This document shows positions 11,998 through 25,387 of a DNA stretch of 64,000 nucleotides, piece by piece (within the stretch, counting starts at the first letter, position 1; each line of letters starts with the position of its first letter). The stretch spans positions 1 to 64,000 of the forward strand of contig CALSFV010000065.1 in NCBI GenBank assembly GCA_943737045.1, given 5' to 3'. The DNA comes from Parapristionchus giblindavisi (Eukaryota > Nematoda > Chromadorea > Rhabditida > Diplogasteridae). The notes beneath the pieces are model-generated. The model searched no databases. It saw nothing but the letters and a program-made list of their open reading frames with translations, and was not told the origin of the DNA. Made by a program: the position numbers and the translations under genes.

Positions 11998-14481
11998 TTA
12001 CAGTATCTGATAGATAGGAATGGAGATTAGAGATTATGATAAAGATAAGAAGATGATAAAGAAAGAATACTGAATGTATCATATTTTGATAAAGATCAAA
12101 GATCAATTTAACAATATCATTTATGTTCCGATGATGAGATGATGATTAGAAGAGTTTTCTCTTTTGATGAATGAGTGAATATAGATAGATGGAGTAGATA
12201 TACTTTATTCATAGTAGTGTGAAATATGAAGAAGGAATGAATAATATAATAGATATAGTAGGAAATGGAATGAATATCATTCGAACGATTAATTAAATAT
12301 GATTCTCTTTGAAATACTCTTTAGATACCATAAATTTATCACATCAAAAATAAAAATAAGAGAATAAAAACATTAAATATGATTGAAATAATAAGATAAT
12401 TTTGAGAGAACGAGAACATCAAATGATCTTCGTAATTGGTTGGCTGAAGTTAATAAAGGAGATAAGAAAGATATTATATAGTTTATCCATATTCAATTGT
12501 ATTAGATCTATGCTTTATCATAATCATATCAATTCATTATATGAATATTCTAACTACTACGTTGGTATACTTTAGATTTCTTTATCATTTTAATCAAGCT
12601 ATCAATATGTTTGATTGTTTCAGTTGTTAATTATTGATTGATCTCATTTATTGTTATAATAATCAATTCATTCATTATATCATGCATTCTATTCGCTCAA
12701 CCATTATGTATTATTACCGCTTTAATGTAAAAGATTGTTTGCTTTGTGTAGACAAAATAGAGATGAACTCTTCGTTTTTCTAATTATCTTCATCTTCTAT
12801 TCAATCATTACAAATACAATAATAGAAATAATATTTTCTGAACGCATCAAATGAATTAAATTCAACTTTAGACGTGAACATCATTTGAAGTAGAATGAGA
12901 TATGTATATGAATAGAATATTATGAAAGAACAATTATCTATGTAGTTGGAGTATTATCATACATTCATTCATTTCCACTTTTGTACTTGATTCATTCTCA
13001 TTTATTCCTCTCTCTCTATGAATATTTCTTCATTCTTAATCGTGAGTGACAATCATTTCAACTACTTTTCAGTACAATCTGTAACAAAAAATCCTTGGCT
13101 GCTAAAAAAGTAATTTAAACTAATTAGTCTAAAAAGTGCTTGATATCGATTCGATATGATTAAGATTTTGAGATTCTTTTATTTCATCCAACTCTGACTA
13201 TTAATATTCTATTCACAATGAAAAATAATCGATAATTGATCTTTTTAGTCTTTCATTATGGCCTTTTTGTTTTGTTTTTTTGCGTTTTCATGGTCTTATA
13301 CGCAAAAATTTTTGTGTCGTAATTTTGTGTAATAACAACAACAGAAAATTTATTTATCACTTATCATATTTTAGAATATTTTCCGGGGAAAAAATCGATG
13401 ATATTAGTCATACTGTATGGCATAATTTTATGTAGAGAGTTGTAAATTGAGCAACTATCGGAGTATTTTAATCTATATGTAATTTCTTTTTTTTTTCTTT
13501 TTTTTTCTCTTTCTTCTGTTGACTTTCACTTCTCGATATGTACAAAGCTGTATTGCTATTATTGTTTTTATACCCATTACGCCCAGTTCCCATTCATTCA
13601 TTTATAAATTGATCTTAAGAAATAATATCTTCTATCACACAATGTTCTATAGACTGTGAAAGCCAAAACGACCGCTCAACATAGAAACTCTCTCAAATGC
13701 AATCGTCTTTCGCTTGTCTCGCTATGGAAACAAAATGGCTTGAACCAAAATACTGTGATCAATATGCATTTACATACCGTTTTGAACGAAATTGATATGA
13801 CGGCTTTATTAAATGTAGTGTATCTCATAGTTTTGGTTACTACTTTTTGTTCTAAAAGAGAATGCGAGTTGGTGGTCGTATTAAAAATGATTTGAAGAAG
13901 ATTGTATATGAATATATTCCCTTTTATGGTACTTTTGGTGTATCTAACAAGTGTTCTAGAATAATTGACATATTATGAAAGTATCTTATTCAACTTTCTC
14001 TTCATCTCATTCTCTATTTCTATATTCTTTTACTTCTACAAAAATGAACAGAATCTTCCTCTCATAAGACAATAACAAATATTTTTTTAATATTCTCTGG
14101 ATTCTTCAAATGTATAATAATTAGACTTAACCATATGCGTATATGTAGACGATTGGAAGATTAAGAAGGAAGAGTTGATGAATCTAATAAGATATTCCAT
14201 ATACTATTCATTCAATATTTCATCTATTTCTATTCTATTTATTCTCATTTATTTCTCTTTTATTCTGATAATTATCGCATACTCAATCACATTTCTTCTT
14301 TTCCTCGAGGAGCCACTCTAGAGACTTAAAGTCTCCGCCTTCAAATAGGATCTCTCCTTCTCCTTCTGTCTCTCTCCCTCTCCATCTCCTCTCCCTCTCC
14401 CCTCATTCCCTCACCTCGTCCCTCTACTCCAGATGTCTCCATTCTTCTATCTAATCATTCAATGATCCAATAATCTCCATT
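11998..14481. other. Intergenic, no gene seen
   Basis: AT-rich. At about 13659-13765 there is a block (core AACGACCGCTCAACATA, then AAAATGGCTTG) repeated at 51902-52010, so a dispersed repeat. CT microsatellites occur at 14355-14400. Nothing else recognised. Confidence 0.6.
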
Positions 14482-17400
14482 ATGTCAATACAATGGATAT
14501 TCATTCAATCCACATTCATTATCTTCTTCTATATTCAATGTGAGTCTGCCATTACTACAATCATACATAATATACAGTTTCCCCCTCCCTCTCCCTCTCC
14601 TTCTGTCTCTCTCCCTCTCCCTCTCCCTCTCCCTCTCCCTCCCTCTCTCCTTGAATCTCTTCCTTCATCTCATTCCATCTCAATCTTGACTATTCTCTTT
14701 CCCATGGGAACATATCATATTCGATAGTAGTTGAAGACGGAATACGAAAGACTCTACTGAGGTAGAAAGCAAAAAGGGAGAGGGAGAGGGAGAGGGAGAG
14801 GGAGAGGGAGAGGGAGAGATGGAAGGTGTATCAGTGTGTTCATTAACAATTCCTAGTCAACGGTTGTATTAGTTCATGCAGAAGAAGTCGATTAGTCCAA
14901 TTCAAAGTCTCATCTCCCTATCCCTCTCCCTCCCTCTCCCTCTCCCTCTCCCTCCCCCTCCCCCTCCCTCTCCCTCTCTCTCTCCCTCTCCCTCCATCCT
15001 TTCTCTTGTTCCTTTCCCCATGAGACGTAGACCTCAGATCCTCTTCTTCTTCTTCTCAATCCATATCTACGAGTAATTGTCACTCTTCTACTAGAAAAGA
15101 TATCCATTGTTCACACTAGAGGACTACATTTCTCTCCCTCTCCCTCTCCCTCTCCCTCTCCCTCTCCCTCTCCCTCTCCCTCTCCCTCTACCTCTACCTC
15201 TTCCTCTATCCTTCATCTATTCTTTCAACCATATCTTAGAATGAGAGAAAGAGATACCACACAAATCACAGCTACTTCATCCTCTATTCTCTTTATTGAG
15301 TGAGAAGAATGAAGGAGAAGTCATCCGGAGAAGAAATAGAAAGGGAGGAAGGGAGAGGGAGAGGGAGAGGGAGAGGGAGAGGGAGAGGGAGAGGGAGAGG
15401 GAGAGGGAGGAAGGGAGAGGGAGAGGGAGGAAGGGAGAGGGAGAGGGAGAGGGAGGAAGGGAGAGGGAGAGGGAGGAAGGGAGAGGGAGGAAGGGAGGAA
15501 GGGAGAGGGAGAGGGAGAGGGAGGAAGGGAGAGGGAGAGGGAGGAAGGGAGAGGGAGAGGGAGAGGGAGGAAGGGAGAGGGAGAGGGAGAGGGAGAGGGA
15601 GAGGGAGGAAGGGAGAGGGAGGAAGGGAGGAAGGGAGAGGGAGAGGGAGAGGGAGAGGGAGAGGGAGAGGAAGAGGGAGGAAGGGAGAGGGAGGAAGGGA
15701 GAGGGAGAGGGAGAGGGAGAGGGAGGAAGGGAGAGGGAGGAAGGGAGGAAGGGAGAGGGAGAGGGAGAGGGAGGAAGGGAGAGGGAGAGGGAGGAAGGGA
15801 GAGGGAGAGGGAGGAAGGGAGAGGGAGAGGGAGAGGGAGAGGGAGAGGGAGAGGGAGAGGGAGAGGGAGAGGGAGGAAGGGAGAGGGAGAGGGAGGAAGG
15901 GAGAGGGAGAGGGAGGAAGGGAGAGGGAGAGGGAGAGGGAGAGGGAGGAAGGGAGAGGGAGAGGGAGGGTAAAGAGGTGAAGTAGTGTATACCATTGATG
16001 ATTCATTCAAAGGGATGTTATGGTATACAATGGAGAAAAAGAAGAAGAAGAGGAAGATATTCCATATTCTATAAACAATGAATAGACAATTGAGAAGAAG
16101 AAGAATACTTTCAACTTAGAGGGAGAGGAAATGGGAGGGGGAGGAGGATCTTCCCTCTGTCACTGTTTCACTTCAGATGGGAAGATCTCACGATAAGAAC
16201 GAGGAATTGAATGGATGACGATAGAGATGATAGAGGGAGAGAAGGAGAGGGAGAGGGAGAGGGGGGAGGTCTAGAACACGTGTTGTATCAAACTCTTCTA
16301 TATAACTCGATATCATAATAGTATTTCATTGTTCTGGAATACAGATACTTGATGGAATAATGAATGAAATATATCATTGTGATATAATCTTATGATCTTC
16401 CATTGATATATTCAAAAATAGAGAAAAGATAAGAAAACTCTCCACTTCTACACACTATCTAGCCTCTTTTCTTTTATTCTGACTACTTTTAAACATAACT
16501 ATCTAAGATCCATGAATGAATATGGAATAAATATATATAATACTAATGATATTGTTCATTTCAGTAATAGAAGGAATCAAATGTTTTTGTGATCGTAATT
16601 CATGTGAAGACAATCAAGTTTGCCATTCTAAATATTGTATTATTGGATTGACTAATGATGATTCAATTAATAGTTAGTTTCAATCTGTTATTCAATGAAA
16701 GGGAGAAAGATAGAGTGGAAGGAGAGAGGGAGAGGGAGAAGGAGAGGAAAAGGGAGAGGGAGAGAAGAGAAGGAGAATGATATAGATAGATAGAATGAAT
16801 GAATGAATAGTTATGATTCGTGTCAATTCTATTACGAGATCTATTCACGATCCTTCCATTTCTTATTCTATTCCTTATACTTCTCAATTCAATTCTTATC
16901 TCATCTCAATTACTCTTCTCTTTCAAGCTTCTCCCTCTCTCTCCCTTTTCCACTATCTCTCCCTCTCCCTCTGCCCGCTCTCCCTCTCTCTCCCTCTTCC
17001 ATCCTTTCCTTTCCATCTTCTCATTAATATGGAAGAAGCAACTCGAATTAGAGATGGAAGTAGTCTGAGAATAAAGTAGAAGAGAAATAAAGAAGAATGG
17101 AGGAGTGGGAGAGGGAGAGGGAGAGGGAAGGAGAGGGAGAGGGGGAGGGAAGGAGAGGGAGAGGGAGAGGGAAGGAGAGGTATGTAAAAGAGGAAGTGAA
17201 ATGTTGAATAGAGAGTGCTCTCATTAATGGTTCAGTTGTTGATTGTAGGAGAATAAAAGTAAAAGACTACAATTCATTCCTATCTCTGATAGTTCTAATA
17301 TATGGGAGGATTGAATGATCTTCTGTCTCCTATCTATTCTCTATTTCCTTTCCTTATAGATGAAAGTACTAAACTTCGTCAATTATGTGGAAATGGAGAT

Positions 17401-18661
17401 ATTGTATTATCTAATATAGGAAAGTGTGATGAGAAGAGTGATGGATGGCAAGAGGTACTCATTCTATTCCCATACTATTGTTAATTGTTATAGTCTATGA
17501 TGAGAAATATTAGATGATATACTTAGATAGTAAAAGCTTAATTAGGTGGAAGTATTAGATGGAATGGATAGGAGAAACGAAGATGTGTGTTCCATACAGA
17601 AGGACAATCAACGCTCATTATCATTTTGAGAAAATCGAACAATTTTTTAAAAATATTCACGATTTCGGTCGGAAATTCGTAGCATTTTCTCAGTAAATAT
17701 TCAGAACTGAAATTTTGATCCAGGCATGGAAATAGCTAGGCTACATATCAAATAAGTCCACGTTTTTAAGACAATAAAAATTTTATCATAGAATCCATGG
17801 ATTTTGAACAATGGCACTATGAGACGACGAGAACAACAAAAGAACGAGAAAAAAATTTCTCAATTTAGTATTTTATTTTGATAGCATAAAAATGGAGAAA
17901 ATTCTTCGAATTTTCCCCTTTTTTCTATTCGTGTATCGAGCTCACAGTGGTTTGTTATCTCCCATGGAGGTGTACGGAGGGATTTAACCCTTACGCGGAA
18001 TCAGTCATATATTGATTCATTTAAGGTGTGTTACTGTAATGAAGAATTTTGTAATACATTTGCATTTCTTCGTCAATCAATGGATATGCATAGTGAACCA
18101 ATTGATAGAATATCAAATGGATACGATAGTTCATCTTCAAATATTAATGATATATATTCATCAAGATCATCTCATGTATATCAATATCTTCATTATAAAC
18201 TATTACTATAGTCATGGAACATTTGTCATTTTCTTAGAGGTCTAACAAATGTTCCATGACTGTTTCATCGATCAAGCTTTTTATTTTTGTCTGTGGAAGA
18301 AAAGACGTTGATTGGTCAAATCATTAGTGTGGATTCATTATGGATAGATTGTATTTATATAGAATATGTATATGATTGGGGATGAAAAGATGGAATGAAT
18401 AGTCTTCATATGAGGGATATTCCATATGATTAACCAAGGCTATCGCATATTCTAATAATTCATGTATATTCTTTTGATGAGCTTGTCTATAGTAGATAGT
18501 TTTATATATTAGTATATGCTCTCATATGATAATATGAACAGGAAGGAGGAGGTCGTCAACATCGATCATCATTGATTGTTCTTCTTGTTATTATTCCATT
18601 ATCAGTTGGAGGACTTGCTGTATGTCTTATATTCCTCAACTATCATTGTAAAATGTGTTAA
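14482..18661 (+). CDS. Ly-6/three-finger-like membrane protein
   Basis: Five exons: 14482-14539, 16565-16672, 17360-17454, 18026-18175, 18542-18661; 176 residues. The first exon is a signal peptide (MSIQWIFIQSTFIIFFYIQ). The ectodomain is cysteine rich: IKCFCDRNSCEDNQVC, then a YC, then QLCGNGD..GKCDEKSDGW, ending VCYCNEEFCNT. The closing CxCxxxxCN is the pattern of Ly-6/uPAR and activin-receptor-like three-finger domains, which are abundant in nematodes. A Ser-rich stalk follows, then one hydrophobic segment (SSLIVLLVIIPLSVGGLAVC) near the C-terminus, so either a type I membrane protein or a lipid-anchored one. All phases agree. The first intron is 2 kb and holds a 630-bp purine tract. The ligand or role cannot be told from sequence. 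Confidence 0.75.
14584..15200. repeat. CT/GA microsatellites in first intron
   Basis: Several (CTCCCT)n blocks at 14584-14650, 14920-14995 and 15130-15190, and a (GGGAGA)n block at 14776-14820, all inside the first intron of the Ly-6-like gene. Confidence 0.9.
15341..15968. repeat. 630-bp pure purine tract
   Basis: An uninterrupted G/A array on the + strand made of GGGAGA units broken at intervals by GGAAGGGAGAGGGA. There is no pyrimidine over about 620 bp. It lies in an intron of a + strand gene. Long frames of Arg/Glu/Gly across it are artefacts. Confidence 0.97.
18210..18261. other. Perfect 17-bp hairpin in intron
   Basis: Arms AGTCATGGAACATTTGT (18210-18226) and ACAAATGTTCCATGACT (18245-18261) are exact reverse complements around an 18-nt loop. 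It sits in the last intron of the Ly-6-like gene. It may be a tiny foldback remnant or an RNA structure. Confidence 0.85.
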
Positions 18662-19220
18662 TATCTAATCAATCAATCAACCTCATCTACAGTAATTTAT
18701 CTTTCTTTTATCTGCTCAGGACCTCATTCAGAGTGTCAATCAATCAATTCATATTGTTTATATTAGTGCCAAATTATCCCCTCTTACAATTCTATTTCAT
18801 ATGTATTTCAACGGGTTCCCTTTTATAGTTTTATTTTATTTCAATAAATAAATAATTCTCTTCATTTATTGCATTGACAAGGAATAGATAGCATAATAAT
18901 GAATAATCAAAATAGGAAGAACCAAATGAATGAATGAACGAATAGGAAACAACTATATAATAATAGATTATAATATACATGAATCCCATATTGAATGACC
19001 CTACTACGAGTGAAGAAATGAATGGATTGGGATTTGAATTGATAACATATAATATGAATAAAGTACTTCTAGACAACATCAGCTACTCTTTATTGATAGT
19101 GAAAATATGAGGGAGGATGGAGTATTGATTATTCAATCAATCAAATCATTGAGAATAAGAATGAGAAGGATCAAAATTCCGAATGAATAAATCAATATTC
19201 AATATTAATGGATTGAATAT
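18662..19220. other. Convergent intergenic region
   Basis: Lies between the 3' ends of the Ly-6-like gene and atlastin. AT-rich; nothing beyond likely 3' untranslated sequence is seen. Confidence 0.6.
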
Positions 19221-21845
19221 TTAACGAGCCTTAGTTGCATTCTAGAAAGAGTATATGGTAGATCAATCAATCAATCAATATATCATTATATGATACCTGT
19301 AATTGTTGTGCCATTTGTATAGCTCCTCCTATTCCTCCAAATTGAGCAGAATGAGGAGAGATAAAGTTTTCATGAACCCAATTTACTGCTGAATCAATAT
19401 GTCCAGATGCATCTCTCATATTACCTACAATCAGTAAATCAATCAATCAATTAATCAATCAGTCGATCAATCAATAAATCGATAGATCGATCAAATAATC
19501 AATATTTCATACCAGAGTATCGTGAGTAACACCATATTCCAAGAGCGGTAACAGCAATGACAACCATAGATGAGAATATACCTAAGAGATCAAAGATCAA
19601 TATCATAATCAATATTAAGAGATGATTCATACCAGCAATTCCATCCAAACCAATCAATTGGAATATTTCTTGAATGATATAATTGATAATAAGGAAAGAA
19701 ACAAGAATAGCTGGAGTTCTCATTGACTAAAAATGAATAATCAATAATATGAGTGGATCAATCGATAATACCTTGAATAGATTCTTTCCACTATTCATCT
19801 TAGAATAACTATCAAATGATTCCTGTAAATAGAATATAAGTATTTCTTTCACTTTGTCATCATATCCATTTATTCCTCTCATCTTACAATCAACAATACT
19901 TCAAATTCTTATTTACTTACAGCAAGATCAGCTTCGAGTCTTTCAAGGAAAGGAAGAGAGAATTCAGCTCCTCCCATCTTACGAGCATTACGGAATTCTC
20001 TATAATTATCACCATACAATCTATCATACTGTCTTTTTAAGATGATTAAAGTGAATCTGTCATCATAAAATTACAAGTATAGACGATAAATGATTTTAAA
20101 AAATTTAATAGAATTAAAATATGAGAATGAAATAGTATAGTACCTAATAGCTTCAGTTCTACATCGTTCATGAGAATTCTCTAATTCAGCTGTGTTCATA
20201 TACGGTTTCTCTCCACCACAAATCTATAAAGGATATCATGATACAATATATACAATATATCGATTAATACAATTTATCCATCAACACAATATACACCTTA
20301 TTATATTATGCCATTGAATGTTCTCAATACTTTTAAATTAAATAATAGTAAATAAAAGAATAAATAGTGTACCTCATACGTGGGCACCACTGCCGCTAGC
20401 GGCGATACACCCAAGATTTTTGGCACCCGACCCCCCGATTTTCCAAAAATCACTCAAAATTACGTATAAATGCTCTATTTTTTGCTTCCGACCCCCCGAT
20501 TTTCATTTCCAACGGCAATGCCCGCCCACGTATGGTGTACCTCTTCCATTAATTTCTGATATACAGCACGAGCACTTGATACAGCAGCTAGATTGTTTGC
20601 CTCTGCTGTTGCCTTTAATACATATTATCATTATATGATATATATCAATAATTTGTTGGATCAAAAGACACAAATGGACAAGTCATTAATAAAATGAGAG
20701 CAGAGTAAATATATAATATTTCGTAAAGAATGAAATAAATAATCAATAATATAAATTTGACTTACAATCAACATATTCTTCGGTTCAGGTAGATCCTGTC
20801 CTTGGAATACTTTGAGATATGCTTTGAAGTACTCAACCAATTCACGACAGGTCACCTTACGTCCATTTACCTAGAATAGTTCATATTAATACATTCAAAT
20901 ACAAAATAACTCTATTCAGTGAATAATCGATATTCATAATAGTAATATTCTAACTTCTTTAACAAGTAGATTTCCAGGATCTAATAGTCGAGGTACAAGA
21001 GTTCGTAATTGTTGTTGAAACTCTGCTTCGATCTCTGCAATTCATTCCAATCAATAAAATATAATGAATACTGTAATACACCATTTACAATATACCATAG
21101 GAAAATAATGGATAAAATGCGTAGATTATCATTATAGTATATCTAATCTATCGATTATCTTTTTTTTAAATAATGTAATTCAAGAAGGATAATAAGCTGT
21201 TAACATAAAAGCAATTAATGAAAGCACAGTATATTGATTGAAAAATCGATAGCGTCAAAGAATACAGTATCTACGAGAAAGGGAATGAACAAATCAATCA
21301 CACGCTCATTATACAATCACAAACCAAGTGAAGTGACTGGAGTAAATTCTGGAATATCGATTGCATTTCAATCAATAAACAGTCAAAATTGAAATATAAA
21401 AAGTGTACTAACCAACGAGTTTTCCATCAAAGTTAGGATTGGTAGCAACTTTGAGTCCAGGATGAGGCATAAGGAAACATTCTATGTGTTCAAAACAACT
21501 ATAATATATTCAATATAATGATTACTGTAGCAATGAAATAATAATCAATATATCCATTTATACCTTCTGATATGTGTTCTCAGTTGTTGAAGTTCAGCAT
21601 GTTGCTTCTCAGATACCTTCAGAATAATCAATATCATCTTTATATTCAATATAATCAATCAATACAAATCAATAAATGAAGTGTTCAATGGAATATTAAA
21701 TAGAATGTAGTGTAATACCTGTAATCTCTTCTCAAGTAATCTTTGTCCTCCTTGGAATCCAAATTCAGCCTCATAGGGGAATGACCAATCACGTACAAGA
21801 AATAGAAGAGACTAAATTAAATCATTCATGTCTTCATATCAAAAT

Positions 21846-21879
<34 letters not shown>

Positions 21880-21957
21880 GTAGATATTAAAAATGGGTTG
21901 TGGTGGAAATATTTTCTAAGAAAAAAAACCATAATATAATAATAAAGGACAATTAAA

Positions 21958-22006
<49 letters not shown>

Positions 22007-23859
22007 GTAATAATAAAGTGATAATGAATGAAACATACTTGGAATGGTTTACAATCAGCATCTGCCAATGCCAATCTACCGTATTCAGTGAATAACTATA
22101 ATATCATACAATTAATACAGTGATATTTACAAATATCATTGTATATTAATATATACCTATTTTATCATCAGACGTTTAAAATAACACTATTCCCTTACAG
22201 AAGACCTTGGAAAGTCAGGAGTGGTATTCCCATCTTGTCACGCAGGCCAATTCAAACGTTTTGGTTGGTTGTTAGACTATTCTAATCAAGTTTCAAAGGC
22301 TGATGATTTTTTTCAGAGACCCAAGGATAGATCTTCAGGATAAAGTATTCAATACTATTTGTACTACAAACTAAGAGTATTGAATGATGAGGAAATGACA
22401 AACCTGAAGATGTTGAAGATCATCTTCTTGAATGTTCATTGAGATATTATAGATCTAAATATAAATATTAAATATGAATCAATCAATAATCGATCAATCA
22501 ATATATTTACCTGTAGTGATGATACCATAGTCGATAGTGCAAAGATCGTAGCACAATCTTTTACAGTACTCTGTGAATCGAATGCTCCTTGTGTATCCAT
22601 TAGGATAACTGCTATCTACAAATCATTCATTGAATCAATCGATCAAAAAATCAATATACCGTACCTCTTCACCATTTTTATCCTTGACAACAAATGGTTT
22701 TTCCCATAGAAGAATACCATTAGTATCTCTTTCACTTCCTCCCTTCCATGAGAATCCTTTCAATGATGATGATGATTCCAACCAATCCAATGAACTCAAA
22801 TCATCCTCTGAACACATTAACTCATATCAATACATCAATAATTAACTATTCATTATTCCATTTTTTAAAATAACGATGATACGTATAAAAACAATTGATA
22901 GTGAGAGATGGGTGTATTGATAAGAAGAATGAAGATATAGAGTGGAATGATCGACTAATCATTCAATAAATGAATAACTCACCTTCTCTCCATTGTAGAT
23001 ATCTAAGGAAGAAGTTAAGAAGGAAACTCTTTCCTTTCCTATATGCACCAGCAACACCGATTACTGCTACCTATCAATCATTAAATAAATAAATAAATAA
23101 ATACACACATATCCATCTATCTATCGATTTAGTGTTATCATGATTTGTAAAGGAAAAACATAAAGGGTTCATATTAAGTTGTGCAATAGATTAATAAACA
23201 ATCAATAAAATGATTAATCTTTACCTTTTTATCAGCAACTCTTTTATCCAATAGAATAGCTTCCAAATCTTTCACATTCAATATAAATCTTTCTTCTCCT
23301 GAATCAACCACCTACAATACATATACATTAGTATTATATGTTCCATTCCATCACCTAATCAATCGATTAATCAATCCATCAATAACTTCTATCATTCAAT
23401 CAACTAATCAATACTATCAATCTATCTATGCAATCAATCAACCAATACTATTGATATATCAATATAATTTTCAATCAATACTATCTATCTATCTATCGAT
23501 ATGATCAATTAATCAATTAATCATCTATCTCTATAATATACATTAATAATCCTTATTGGACCAAGATCCTTCTTCTTTTCTTCAACTATTTCTTCATTTT
23601 TCCTCATTTCATTTTCATCCTAAATCATTCAATATTGGAGGTTATTACAACAATTTTCAATGATTGGATAATATTCTAAAGTGGACAAATAAACAACTCG
23701 ATATATCACATCTCTCAACTTATCAATCTCCTTATCTATAACTGATAAACAAATAACGAATACCTCAATAATTCTAACTCCTCCATGAGTATGAGATGAT
23801 TGATTACTTTGATTCTTCTCATCTTCACTTTCTAATCCTGATTGTAGACGATCTTCCAT
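19221..23859 (-). CDS. atln-1: Atlastin GTPase (ER membrane fusion)
   Basis: About 21 exons, roughly 590 residues. First exons (high to low): 23764-23859, 23542-23619, 23225-23311, 22983-23070, 22665-22807, 22511-22615; the stop codon is 19221-19223. Atlastin is a dynamin-related GTPase that tethers and fuses endoplasmic reticulum tubules. Motifs in order: P-loop [29 protein letters not shown], the G3 motif [12 protein letters not shown], the G4 motif [10 protein letters not shown], the guanine-cap [10 protein letters not shown], then the middle domain ([44 protein letters not shown]). Two closely spaced hydrophobic segments form the membrane hairpin ([19 protein letters not shown] and [19 protein letters not shown]), with an amphipathic tail ending NATKAR. 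The length fits the family (550-580). One intron carries a transposable element exactly at the donor site (20376-20534). The gene name is by homology to the worm atlastin. Confidence 0.95.
20376..20534. mobile_element. 159-bp MITE at atlastin splice donor
   Basis: Terminal inverted repeats ATACGTGGGC and GCCCACGTAT, flanked by a 9-bp direct repeat GTGTACCTC (20367-20375 and 20535-20543). Read on the gene strand the duplication is GAGGTACAC, which is the exon end GAG plus the donor GTACAC. The insertion therefore duplicated the splice donor. The interior repeats CCGACCCCCCGATTTTC. A 9-bp duplication is typical of Mutator-like elements; the family assignment is inference. Confidence 0.85.
21841..22012. 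repeat. (GAAA)n and (AAT)n microsatellites
   Basis: A GAAA array at 21847-21880 and an AAT array at 21958-22012, both within one atlastin intron. A frame of poly-Leu on the minus strand is an artefact. Confidence 0.95.
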
Positions 23860-25387
23860 TCTATCTATTCAATTGAATTAATGAACAAATGAAGAGAATG
23901 AATGAGAACAACCGATTGATAGATATAAACAATATAGATATGAATGAAATGAAATTATGTGAAAACAAGTAAATTAAATCAATTTGAATGAACAATCTGT
24001 TATAGAAGAGTAGAAGACAAAGGCATATATTGCAATTGATAGATGGAGAATGACATAAATCTAGAAGGAAAGAGACAAGGAGAGGACAAAGAGTGAGAGG
24101 GTGGAAGATTGATTCTGAAAGTGCTTTCGTCACAACATTTGATACACTCGTAGTAAAGAAGGAATGAGAAGAGGAAGAAGATATAGAGATGACGATGAAG
24201 TATATTGTTGAGATCAATGAAAGAATCAATAATATTATGGAATCGATTGAGATGAGAAACAGGGGCAGAGGAAGGATAGAGGGAGGAGATGGGATGGTTA
24301 GAATGGAATGGAACAACAAAGTGAAGAGAAGAAGAGGAGAGGAGGGTCTGAGAATGGAGTAGAGAAGAGGGCAATAGAGACCCATGGTGAATAACAATAT
24401 GTGATAGAGAAGAAGAAGAAGAGATTAGAAGAGTACTACTAGTGTATAGTAGATATTCAGTCAATAAAGATTACTGATAACATTATAACATAGAGAGAGT
24501 AATGAGAGTAATCCATTATATCATATATTTATAAGGAGGAACGAGAGAAGGCGAAGAGGAGGGAGAGGGAGAGGGAGATAAACAGAGGGAGAGAGAGAGA
24601 TAGAGAGAGGGGGAGAGGGAGATAGACAGAGGAAGAGAGAGAGAGAGGGAGAGAGGCATAGAGAGTCACATGAATAGTATAAGAGTAAGGGGACAGAAGG
24701 GGATGGAGGATGTGCCAACAAAGATATAGAGTATAGAGAAGGAGGAGGTCAGAACCTTACCATGAATCGATTAATGATGATGAAGTAGTAGACAATAACA
24801 CGAATGAATGAATGAGTTGGAAAGATATCATTTAGAAGAATATGAATAGATGAATAGAGATAATAGAATGAAATGTGCGAATATTGAGATCGCAAATGGT
24901 GAGGAATAAAGTTAAGAGCTTTAGAAATAAAGATAACCAATTGAATGATTGATAGGAATAGAAGATAGAAGATGAATGACTATCATTAGAAAGAGAAGAT
25001 GTTTTGAAATGGAGTAGACAGTGATACTATGAATAGAGAACAAGTAGGAATTAATGATACTGATGGACCATGTAAATACGAAATGGGGAATAGGAGTAGG
25101 GACCGTATCGTGGAAATTACAATATTTTGTCTTCCCTCTATCTCTTCTCTATTATAGGAGAAGAGATAGAGGGAAGAAATAAGAGTTGAACATGTGCTAT
25201 AAGTTTATTTATAAAATGAGTAGAAGAATTAAAGTTGTAAATAAATCGGAATATAACCGAAAGATCAAATATTAAACAAAATACATGAATGAATACTTTA
25301 TGACACATTATGATAGGAATCACGAGATATAATGATATGAATGTACAATATACAGGATAAAAAATCGAATAAATGAATCAATCAATA
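23860..25387. other. Intergenic between atlastin and PrimPol
   Basis: Both neighbours are on the minus strand, so this should hold the atlastin promoter and the PrimPol 3' end. It contains GA-rich simple sequence at 24555-24660 and the hairpin at 25131-25176. Long minus-strand frames at 23861-24464 are low-complexity and lack family features. Confidence 0.55.
25131..25176. other. 19-bp perfect hairpin
   Basis: Arms CTTCCCTCTATCTCTTCTC (25131-25149) and its exact complement (25158-25176) with an 8-nt loop. It is downstream of the PrimPol stop codon. It could be a small foldback or act in 3' end formation; neither is shown. Confidence 0.85.

Noticed and set aside
15293..16010. Overlapping frames of about 230 codons in the purine tract
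   Set aside because: Present in four frames simultaneously with pure repeat composition; not genes.
23861..24464. Minus-strand frames of 178 and 154 codons
   Set aside because: Hydrophobic/Ser-rich low complexity from AT/GA-rich DNA, overlapping in two frames, no motif and no splice-consistent continuation.
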